This document shows positions 1 to 10,099 of a stretch of 19,420 bases of DNA, piece by piece. The DNA is from Sandarakinorhabdus sp. (lineage in GTDB: Bacteria > Pseudomonadota > Alphaproteobacteria > Sphingomonadales > Sphingomonadaceae), in the NCBI GenBank assembly GCA_025458465.1, contig JALOSK010000001.1, positions 1 to 19,420 of the forward strand. Direction: 5' to 3'. Within the stretch, counting starts at the first letter, position 1. Each line of letters begins with the position of its first letter. The notes under the pieces are model-generated. The model worked only from the letters and a program-made list of their open reading frames with translations, ran no database searches and was not told the DNA's origin. The position numbers and the translations under genes were made by a program.

Positions 1-441
1 CAGAATGTCGATGATCTGCACGACCGGGCCGGATCGAGGCGCCTGCTGCACATGCACGGCGAATTGCTTTCAGCGCTTTGCACCGCCTGCGGGGCGGCGC
101 GCCCGTGGGCCGGGCCGCTGCTTGATCCGCACAGCTGCCCGGCCTGCACACGGCCCGGCACGCTGCGGCCCGATATCGTGTGGTTCGGGGAGATGCCCTA
201 TCACATGGGCGCGATCACGGCGGCGATCGAACGCTGCGATCTGTTCGTGTCCATTGGCACATCCGGCGCCGTCTATCCCGCTGCCGGTTTCGTGCAATGG
301 GCGCGCGAGGCGGGCGCCCAGACGCTGGAGCTGAACCTGGAACCGTCGGCCGGCACAGCGATGTTCGGGGAAGCCCGGCACGGCCCGGCCGGCACACTGG
401 TGCCCGCCTGGGTGGACGACGTGCTGGCCACACTGGCCTGA
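1..441 (+). CDS. cobB: NAD-dependent protein deacylase, Sir2/CobB family (3' part only)
   Basis: This is the C-terminal part of a class III (Sir2) sirtuin. These enzymes use NAD+ to remove acetyl or other acyl groups from protein lysines in the cytoplasm. The frame is open from base 1 to the TGA at 439-441, so the start and Rossmann N-terminus lie outside the window. Visible hallmarks are TQN-like 'QNVDDLHDRAGS' at the left edge, then 'MHGEL' carrying the catalytic His. Two Cys pairs follow (CTAC and CPAC), which form the structural zinc site. 'PDIVWFGEMPY' and 'SIGTSGAVYPAAGF' are the conserved NAD/substrate-site segments. It converges on fzlA with a 4-base gap. The family call is secure. 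Whether it acts as deacetylase or desuccinylase cannot be told, because the distinguishing residues are partly missing. Confidence 0.93.
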   Translation, partial: QNVDDLHDRAGSRRLLHMHGELLSALCTACGAARPWAGPLLDPHSCPACTRPGTLRPDIVWFGEMPYHMGAITAAIERCDLFVSIGTSGAVYPAAGFVQWAREAGAQTLELNLEPSAGTAMFGEARHGPAGTLVPAWVDDVLATLA

Positions 442-445
442 AGCG

Positions 446-1111
446 TCAGAAATCCAGCTTGTCGTAATGCGGCGGCGGCTGCAGGCCTTCGAACCGTTCG
501 GCCAGCAAGGGCCGGAAGGTGGGGCGCGACTTGATGGCGGAATACCAGGTCTTGGCCGGATCGTGCCCGTCCCAATCGATGCCCGACAGATAATCAGCGA
601 CCGAAAGATGCGCGGCGGCGGCAATATCGGCCAGACCGAACTGGTTGCCGCCCAGCCAGGCGCGGCGTTCCAGCAGATAATCGATGTAATCCAGATGCAC
701 ATCGGCCATCCGGCCCGCCTGGCGCAAAACGGCGGCATCGGGCGAGGCGCGCAGCACGGCGCGCTTGTACATGCGTTCGGCCAGCAGCAGCGCGTTCACT
801 TCGGCATAGAATTTCTGATCGAACCAGGCCACCAGCCGCCGGGTTTCGGCACGATCCTCCGGTTTTGGCCCCAGAAGCCCGGTGCGTTCCACCACCTCCT
901 CGAAATGTTCAAGGATGGCCACCGAATCGGCCAGCACGATGTGGCCCTGCTGCATCACCGGCGTCTGCCCGGCGGGGTTGAGCGCGGTGAAGGCGCTACG
1001 CTTTTCCCACGGGCGTTCCATCACCAGTTCATGCGTGACGCCCTTCACCGCAAGGGCGAAGCGCACCTTGCGGCTGAACGGACACAGCGTGAAATGGTAA
1101 AGGCGCCACAT
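446..1111 (-). CDS. fzlA: FzlA-type glutathione S-transferase family protein (FtsZ-binding)
   Basis: This is a GST-fold protein of about 221 aa. The N-terminal thioredoxin-like half begins 'WRLYHFTLCPFSRKVR' and contains 'NPAGQTPV'. The all-helical half contains 'RRLVAWFDQKF', 'HLDYIDYLLERRAW' and 'IKSRPTFRPLLAERF', and the end is 'PPPHYDKLDF'. From memory, this pattern and the short acidic-hydrophobic C-terminus match FzlA, the Caulobacter GST homologue that binds FtsZ filaments and regulates constriction, rather than a detoxifying GST. I chose the ATG at 1111 because the homologous fold starts there. An in-frame ATG at 1126 and one at 1180 exist, but neither has a convincing Shine-Dalgarno sequence, and the extra residues look unlike the family. 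It converges on the sirtuin gene and diverges from the MsrQ-like gene. The GST fold is certain; the FzlA assignment is very likely. Confidence 0.85.
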   Translation of the reverse strand: MWRLYHFTLCPFSRKVRFALAVKGVTHELVMERPWEKRSAFTALNPAGQTPVMQQGHIVLADSVAILEHFEEVVERTGLLGPKPEDRAETRRLVAWFDQKFYAEVNALLLAERMYKRAVLRASPDAAVLRQAGRMADVHLDYIDYLLERRAWLGGNQFGLADIAAAAHLSVADYLSGIDWDGHDPAKTWYSAIKSRPTFRPLLAERFEGLQPPPHYDKLDF

Positions 1112-1173
1112 TGCGGCACCGTTCATAATCAACTTTGCGGGCTTGGAAAGGCCACACGCGCACCATTGCGGTT

Positions 1174-1192
1174 GTTGCAAGCGGCTCGCAAC
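1174..1192. promoter_or_regulatory. 19-bp near-perfect palindrome between fzlA and the MsrQ-like gene
   Basis: The sequence GTTGCAAGCGGCTCGCAAC is self-complementary at all paired positions except one (A/C). It lies in the short divergent spacer, 17 bases before the GTG of the MsrQ-like gene and about 60 bases before fzlA. As DNA it could be an operator for a dimeric regulator. On the minus strand the mismatch becomes a G-U pair, so a small hairpin in the fzlA leader is also possible. No clear -35/-10 pair is seen next to it. Confidence 0.35.
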
Positions 1193-1209
1193 TGGCGTAG
1201 CGCAGGTGC

Positions 1210-1794
1210 GTGAACCGGCGTCTTGCCCTGTTGGCCCTTTGGGCGGTGCTGATGGCGCCGCTGGGCCTGTTGTGCTGGCAGGCCTTCAGCCCTGACAGCG
1301 ATCTTGATGCCGCCACGGCGGCCAGCGGCAACTGGGCGATGGCCTGGCTGGCGGCGGCGGTGGTGATGACGCCGCTTGCCAAGCTTTGGCGCGGCCTTGC
1401 CCGCCTGCTGTGGCTGCGCCGCGCGGTGGGGCTGGCGGCGTTCGGCGCCAGCCTGGTGCACCTGTGGCTCTATCTGCGGGTGATGGGCGATTATGCCGAA
1501 CCCGGCGGCACCTGGGCGCTGGTGTGGGCGGAAGCCTTCACACCGGGCATCCTCACCGGCTGGCTGGCGTTGCTGCTGATGCTGCCGCCGGCGCTGGCCA
1601 GCAATGATGCCGCGATGCGGGCCTTGCGCGCCGCCTGGAAGCGCGTGCAGCGCCTGGCCCTGCCGGCCGCTGCGCTGGCGCTGCTGCACATGGCGGTGGT
1701 GCATGATGGCCTGATGCTGGCGCTGGCCGTGGCGGCGCTGGCGGGCGGCCTGCAACTCGTGCGATTTTTCCCTGCAACCAGAAAGGCACTTTGA
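1210..1794 (+). CDS. MsrQ-like ferric reductase-type transmembrane protein, one heme His missing
   Basis: This is an inner-membrane protein of 194 aa with about six hydrophobic segments. It resembles MsrQ, the heme b subunit that passes quinol-derived electrons to the periplasmic methionine sulfoxide reductase MsrP. The start is GTG at 1210: an in-frame TAG sits at 1198-1200 and a weak GCAGG lies just upstream. Family landmarks are 'MTPLAKLW', 'RRAVGLAAFGASLVHLW' (first heme His) and 'AAWKRVQRLALPAAALALLH' (last heme His). In E. coli MsrQ the Trp of this last motif is followed four residues later by a heme-ligand His; here that residue is Gln (WKRVQ), while the next His keeps exact spacing. 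No msrP is present in the window. The PepSY gene starts immediately after the stop, suggesting a two-gene operon. It may be a diverged MsrQ or a separate ferric-reductase-like cytochrome. Confidence 0.8.
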   Translation: MNRRLALLALWAVLMAPLGLLCWQAFSPDSDLDAATAASGNWAMAWLAAAVVMTPLAKLWRGLARLLWLRRAVGLAAFGASLVHLWLYLRVMGDYAEPGGTWALVWAEAFTPGILTGWLALLLMLPPALASNDAAMRALRAAWKRVQRLALPAAALALLHMAVVHDGLMLALAVAALAGGLQLVRFFPATRKAL

Positions 1795-2088
1795 ATGCGC
1801 ATGATCCTGATGGCGGCTGTTGCTGCCGCAACGCTGTCCGCCCCGGCCCTGGCCACCGGCAAGATGAAGTGCGACGTCAAGCCGGAAGACCGCAAGCCGA
1901 TCGAGGAGCTGAAAGCCGAACTGGTCAAGCAGGGCTGGACGGTGGCCAAGGCCAAGGTGGATGGCGGCTGCTATGAAGTCTATGGCGTGATGCCCGAAAC
2001 CGGCCGCGTGGAAGCCTATTTCCACCCGGTGACGTTCGAGAAGCTGTTCGTCGAACAGCGCGGCAAGGTGCTGTTCAAGAAGGGCTAA
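1795..2088 (+). CDS. Secreted PepSY-domain protein
   Basis: This is a 97-aa exported protein. Residues 1-20 form a signal peptide (MRMILMAAVAAATLSAPALA, cleavage after ALA). The remainder is a single PepSY-type domain: helix 'KPIEELKAELVKQGWTV' followed by strands 'KVDGGCYEVYGV' and 'RVEAYFHPVTFEKLF'. The two mature cysteines (MKC and GGCY) could form a disulfide in the periplasm. The ATG directly follows the TGA of the MsrQ-like gene, and a good GAAAGG Shine-Dalgarno at about 1781-1786 is spaced 8 bases away. PepSY proteins often accompany membrane cytochromes and ferric reductases, so a periplasmic partner or modulator of the upstream protein is plausible but inferred. Its stop codon overlaps the stop of the convergent gene by three bases. 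Confidence 0.85.
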   Translation: MRMILMAAVAAATLSAPALATGKMKCDVKPEDRKPIEELKAELVKQGWTVAKAKVDGGCYEVYGVMPETGRVEAYFHPVTFEKLFVEQRGKVLFKKG

Positions 2089-2486
2089 GCCTTCGCGGCC
2101 TTTGCCTTCGCCGGCGCAGCCTTGGGCTTGGGCGCAGTCTTTGCCTTGGCTTTGGGCTTCGCCGGCTTGGCGGCGGCGGCCTTCAGCTTGGCCACCTCGG
2201 CTTCCAGCTCGTTGATGCGCAGCGCCTGGCGGACAATGATGTCCTGCATCCCGGCATATTGGGCTTGCAAATCGGGGCTTGCCGGCGCCGGCTCGGCGGC
2301 CTTTGGCGGCGCCGGCGGGGTGGGCGCCGCGGGCGGTTCCGGCGCCTTTGGCGTCACCACTTCGGCATCCACCATGTCATCCTCGCGGCGGAAGATGCCG
2401 GCCTCGCGCGCCTTCCTCACCAGCGGCGCGGCGGCCACCGCAAGCTGCATCAGGCTTTCGATCAGCGGATCATTGTTCTTGGCCAT
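2085..2486 (-). CDS. Hypothetical protein with coiled coil and Lys/Ala/Pro-rich tail
   Basis: I do not recognise this 133-aa protein as a named family. Residues 1-35 form an amphipathic helical head ('DPLIESLMQLAVAAAPLVRKAREAG'-like). A Pro/Ala/Glu-rich linker runs to about residue 75. Residues about 78-105 form a short coiled coil ('ALRINELEAEVAKLKAAA'). The last 30 residues are almost only Lys, Ala and Pro, resembling histone-H1-like or AlgP/PhaF-type tails. Such tails can bind nucleic acid or other polyanions, but this is inference. The start ATG at 2486 is supported by GGGAG seven bases upstream and by a good promoter at 2515-2542. The RBS and promoter are overlapped by a large inverted repeat (2487-2538). 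It lies downstream of gltB in the same direction and converges on the PepSY gene. Confidence 0.75.
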   Translation of the reverse strand: MAKNNDPLIESLMQLAVAAAPLVRKAREAGIFRREDDMVDAEVVTPKAPEPPAAPTPPAPPKAAEPAPASPDLQAQYAGMQDIIVRQALRINELEAEVAKLKAAAAKPAKPKAKAKTAPKPKAAPAKAKAAKA

Positions 2487-2538
2487 AACCGGGCTCCCGT
2501 AACTGTTCTATGCGAATATAGCAGTCGGGAACCCGGTT
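2487..2538 (-). promoter_or_regulatory. 52-nt stem-loop covering RBS of the Lys/Ala/Pro-rich gene, after gltB
   Basis: Read on the minus strand, AACCGGGUUCCCG pairs with CGGGAGCCCGGUU as a continuous 13-bp stem containing one U-G pair. Above it ACUG pairs with CAGU and CUAU with AUAG, with two 2-nt bulges on the 3' side and a 6-nt loop. The 3' arm contains the GGGAG Shine-Dalgarno and ends directly at the ATG (2486). On the plus strand the U-G becomes an A/C mismatch, so the structure fits minus-strand RNA best. There is no U tract after it, so it is not a standard terminator. It could be a translational block on read-through RNA, a processing or 3'-end stabilising element for gltB mRNA, or an operator. 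Confidence 0.7.
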
Positions 2539-2542
2539 TCAA
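2515..2542 (-). promoter_or_regulatory. Sigma-70-type promoter for the Lys/Ala/Pro-rich gene
   Basis: On the minus strand TTGAAA (2542-2537) and TATATT (2520-2515) are separated by 16 bases, each matching the consensus at five of six positions. Predicted initiation is near 2508, about 22 bases before the ATG. A transcript from here would lack the 5' arm of the stem-loop at 2487-2538 and so leave the Shine-Dalgarno free. Confidence 0.55.
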
Positions 2543-2552
2543 GGATGGCGCC

Positions 2553-7106
<4,554 letters not shown>

Positions 7107-7111
7107 GATTC

Positions 7112-7699
7112 TCACTTGGCGGCAGGTGGCGGCGCGCTGTCGAGCGGCTTCAGCGCCTCGCGCAGGCGGTTCTGATTGGCCTTCATCGCTTCATCGATCT
7201 TCACGCCGATGCGCGTCGACGTGGCGCGCGCGATCTGGGCCGCCACGGTTGGCTGCTTGGCCTGCAGCGCCTGGCCCAGCGGGCTGCGATAGAAGGCGGA
7301 AAGCCCGTTCAGTTCGGCCACGGTGAACTGCGTGGCATAGGCGGTGATGGCATCGTTTACCACGGCATCGAGGTTCTGGTTGATCACCTGCTGCGCAACT
7401 TCGGCCTGGATGGCGCCGGCGCGGGCCATCACCGGATCGAACTTGGCCTTGTTGGCCTGATAGGCCTGGATGAAGCCCGGGCTCTGCGCCAGCATGGCCC
7501 GCACCACCGCGCCGGATTTCATCTGCGTCACCGATTGCGCCATCTGCCGTTGCAGTTGGGCCTTGATGCCCAGCTGCGCCACCAGAGCGGCGGCCGCCTG
7601 ACGCGCAGCAGGGGTGACCGCCGGGGCGGCAGCGGGCTTGGCCTGCGCCAGCAGCGGGGCGGCGGCGAGCAGCGAAACGGCGGCAATGATCGTCTTCAT
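7112..7699 (-). CDS. Secreted DUF2059-family protein between gltD and gltB
   Basis: This 195-aa protein has a clear signal peptide (residues 1-20, ending LLAQA), so it should be periplasmic. The mature part starts with an Ala/Pro stretch and is then helical. It includes 'ITAYATQFTVAELNGLSAFY' and 'SPLGQALQAKQP', the signature of the DUF2059 domain (roughly residues 120-165). No catalytic function is known for this family. The start ATG at 7699 has GAGGA seven bases upstream. It begins 17 bases after the end of gltD, and its stop lies 5 bases before the preferred gltB start, so it is almost certainly co-transcribed with both GOGAT subunits. The location between two cytoplasmic subunits is odd. 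A link to glutamate metabolism is guilt by association only. Confidence 0.88.
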   Translation of the reverse strand: MKTIIAAVSLLAAAPLLAQAKPAAAPAVTPAARQAAAALVAQLGIKAQLQRQMAQSVTQMKSGAVVRAMLAQSPGFIQAYQANKAKFDPVMARAGAIQAEVAQQVINQNLDAVVNDAITAYATQFTVAELNGLSAFYRSPLGQALQAKQPTVAAQIARATSTRIGVKIDEAMKANQNRLREALKPLDSAPPPAAK

Positions 7700-7716
7700 G
7701 GATGCAATCCTCGTTC

Positions 7717-9141
7717 TCAGGCAGCGCGGGCCGAAGCGCCCGCACGCGCCCGCAGATACTGGTGCATCTGCGCGGCCACGTCACGCCCGTCGCGCACCGC
7801 CCACACCACAAGGCTGGCGCCGCGCACGATGTCACCGGCGGCGAACACGCCATCGATGCCGGTCATCATGGTGCGATGATCCACCCGCAGTGTGCCCCAG
7901 CGCGTCACCGGCAGATCGGGCGCGCCGAACAGCGTGGGCAGATCCTCCGCATCGAAGCCCAGCGCCTTGATGACGATATCGGCCCTGGCGGTGAAGCGAT
8001 TGGCGCCATCGGGTTCCGGGCTGCGGCGGCCATCGGGGCCGGGCTGGCCCAGCCGCATGGCTTGCGCCACCACGCCCTCTGCCGTGATTTCGGCCGGCGC
8101 GGCGAGCCAGACAAACTCGACGCCCTCTTCCTCGGCATTGGCGACTTCGCGCGCCGAGCCCGGCATGTTCTCGCGGTCGCGGCGATACAGGCACTTCACG
8201 CTGGCGGCGCCCTGGCGGATGGCGGTGCGCACGCAATCCATCGCGGTATCGCCGCCGCCGATCACCACGACATGCTTGCCGGCGGCATCAAAGCGCGCGG
8301 CATCGGCGATGGTGTCGCCAAAACCGGCGCGGTTGGCGGCGATCAGATAGTCGAGCGCTTCCATGGTGGCCGGCCCATCGGCGCCCGGCACATCGACAGC
8401 GCGCGCCTTGTAGACGCCGGTGGCGATCAGGATGGCATCATGCTTCGCGCGCAGATCGGCCAGGCTGGCCGTGCTGCCCACGGCAAAATCCTGGTGGAAG
8501 TGCACACCGCCATCGCGCAGCCGGTCAACGCGCCGCATCACCACCGGCTTTTCCAGCTTGAAACCGGGGATGCCATAGGTGAGCAGCCCGCCGGCGCGAT
8601 CGTGCCGGTCATAGACATGGACGTCATAGCCCTTCACGCGCAGCGCTTCGGCCGCGGTCAGCCCGGCCGGGCCGGCGCCGATGATGCCCACGCTCTGGCT
8701 GCTGCGATCGGCCACCGGCTTCAGCGGCTTCACCCAGCCATTTTCCCAGGCGGTATCGGTGATGAACTTCTCCACCGAACCGATGGTGACGCTGCCGAAG
8801 CCTTCCTCGATCACGCAATTGCCTTCGCACAGCCGATCCTGCGGGCAGATGCGGCCGCAGATTTCCGGCATGGCGTTGGTGGCGGACGAAACTTCGTAGG
8901 CCTCTTCCAGCCGGCCTTCCGCGGTCAGCTTCAGCCAATCGGGGATGTTGTTCTGCAACGGGCAGTGGACCTGGCAGAAGGGCACACCGCACTGGCTGCA
9001 GCGCCCGGCCTGCTCCTCGGCCTTGGCGAGGATGTAGGGGCGGCTGATCTCAAGGAAATCCTGCGCGCGCTCGTCGGCGGTACGCTTGGCCGGATAGGCC
9101 TGGTCCCGCTCCACGAATTTCAGCAATTTTGTTGCGCCCAT
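7717..9141 (-). CDS. gltD: Glutamate synthase (NADPH) small subunit
   Basis: This is the 474-aa flavoprotein that oxidises NADPH and feeds electrons to GltB. Two Cys clusters in the N-terminal domain (C48, C51, C56, C60 and C95, C99, C105, C109) supply ligands for 4Fe-4S centres. The FAD-binding motif is GAGPAG at residues 155-160, and the NADPH-binding fold carries 'VVVIGGGDTAMDC'. A late 'DGVFAAGDIVRGASLV' completes the FAD site. I chose the ATG at 9141 ('MGATKLLKF'), which gives the normal family N-terminus. A GTG at 9177 would add 12 residues unlike the family. It is the first gene of the operon with DUF2059 and gltB. The 150-base spacer upstream is AT-richer than its surroundings and holds a palindromic element. 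Confidence 0.97.
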   Translation of the reverse strand: MGATKLLKFVERDQAYPAKRTADERAQDFLEISRPYILAKAEEQAGRCSQCGVPFCQVHCPLQNNIPDWLKLTAEGRLEEAYEVSSATNAMPEICGRICPQDRLCEGNCVIEEGFGSVTIGSVEKFITDTAWENGWVKPLKPVADRSSQSVGIIGAGPAGLTAAEALRVKGYDVHVYDRHDRAGGLLTYGIPGFKLEKPVVMRRVDRLRDGGVHFHQDFAVGSTASLADLRAKHDAILIATGVYKARAVDVPGADGPATMEALDYLIAANRAGFGDTIADAARFDAAGKHVVVIGGGDTAMDCVRTAIRQGAASVKCLYRRDRENMPGSAREVANAEEEGVEFVWLAAPAEITAEGVVAQAMRLGQPGPDGRRSPEPDGANRFTARADIVIKALGFDAEDLPTLFGAPDLPVTRWGTLRVDHRTMMTGIDGVFAAGDIVRGASLVVWAVRDGRDVAAQMHQYLRARAGASARAA

Positions 9142-9214
9142 CGCCGCCTGTCCTTTCGTTGGCGCAGGCGAAACCACAATGAACGGCTGCTGTCACGCAA
9201 AAAGCGACAGAAAT

Positions 9215-9230
9215 GGCAGTATTATTGCCC
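9215..9230 (-). promoter_or_regulatory. Palindromic element upstream of gltD; possible operator or sigma-54-like site
   Basis: On the minus strand the block GGGCAATAATACTGCC lies 75-90 bases before the gltD ATG. GGCA and TGCC are inverted around an AT-rich centre with one mismatched pair. The same bases give GG-N10-GC spacing with partial likeness to the sigma-54 consensus (GGCA...TGC). The rest of the spacer 9142-9292 shows no convincing sigma-70 pair and no strong terminator for uppP. This is a candidate only. Confidence 0.25.
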
Positions 9231-9292
9231 TATTTAGCGACGGCGCGGCAGATTTCCCGGATTGTTGTTGCGATTTTAGGTCCGCTTCGGCC

Positions 9293-10099
9293 TTATCGCA
9301 TGGCCAGCCACACCAGCGCGGCAGTGCCGGCGATGATTCGGTACCAGGCAAACGGCGCAAAACCATAGCGGCTGACCAGGGCCACGAAGCCCTTCACCAC
9401 CACCAGGGCCACCACGAAGCTGACGGCAAAGCCGATGCCGATCGCCGACAGGTTGGATGCATCCAGCGCGTTCCGGTTCTTCCACAGTGCATAAACCGTG
9501 GCCGCCAGCATGGTGGGCACCGCCAGGAAGAAACTATATTCGGCCGCCGTGCGCCGCTCCAGCCCGGCCAGCAGGCCAAAGATGATCGTGGCACCCGACC
9601 GCGACACACCGGGCACCATCGCCACGCATTGGCCAACACCCACGAGCAACGACGTGCGCGCCGGCATGGCCTCCACGCTGGCATGGCGGGCGGCTGGCAC
9701 CAGCCGTTCCAGCGCCAGGATCACGATGCCGCCCACCACCAGTGCGATTGCCACCACCACAGGGGATTCGAGCAGGGCGCGGATGGCTTCATAGGCAACA
9801 ACGCCCACCACCATCGCCGGCAGGACGCCCAGGATGATGTTGCGCGCAAAGGCGATGGCGCCTGCCTCGCGCTGCCACAGACCGGCGATCACGCCGGCAA
9901 AGCGCTGGCGATAGGCCACCAGCACGGCAAGGACGGCCCCCAGCTGGATGGCGATCTTGAAGGCCACGCTGGCATCCCCGCGCCAGCCGATCAGTTCGGC
10001 CGCCAGGATCAGGTGACCGGTGGAGGAAACCGGCAGGAACTCCGTCAGCCCCTCGATGATGCCCAGCAGGATGACCGTGGCAAGATCGGGCTGGTTCAC
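9293..10099 (-). CDS. uppP: Undecaprenyl-diphosphatase (UppP/BacA)
   Basis: This integral membrane enzyme of 268 aa dephosphorylates undecaprenyl diphosphate, regenerating the lipid carrier for peptidoglycan and polysaccharide synthesis; its activity gives bacitracin resistance. The catalytic signature is complete: E16 and E20 in 'EGLTEFLPVSSTGHL' with H29, and R167 in 'PGVSRSGAT'. About eight hydrophobic segments span the remainder. The start is a GTG at 10099 that overlaps the TGA of the upstream NDUFA9-like gene by 4 bases (GTGA), so translation is probably coupled. Length and motifs are typical. Confidence 0.97.
   Translation of the reverse strand: MNQPDLATVILLGIIEGLTEFLPVSSTGHLILAAELIGWRGDASVAFKIAIQLGAVLAVLVAYRQRFAGVIAGLWQREAGAIAFARNIILGVLPAMVVGVVAYEAIRALLESPVVVAIALVVGGIVILALERLVPAARHASVEAMPARTSLLVGVGQCVAMVPGVSRSGATIIFGLLAGLERRTAAEYSFFLAVPTMLAATVYALWKNRNALDASNLSAIGIGFAVSFVVALVVVKGFVALVSRYGFAPFAWYRIIAGTAALVWLAMR

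Noticed and set aside
9190..9210. CTGTC...GACAG hairpin around an A5 run upstream of gltD
   Set aside because: The arms pair only with a 2-base bulge and have no promoter or terminator context; likely chance.
7702..9237. A 511-codon plus-strand frame opposite gltD, and a 510-codon minus-strand frame at 17844-19376
   Set aside because: Both are shadows of well-supported genes (gltD; sua5 and the acyl-CoA dehydrogenase) and show no domain-like pattern.
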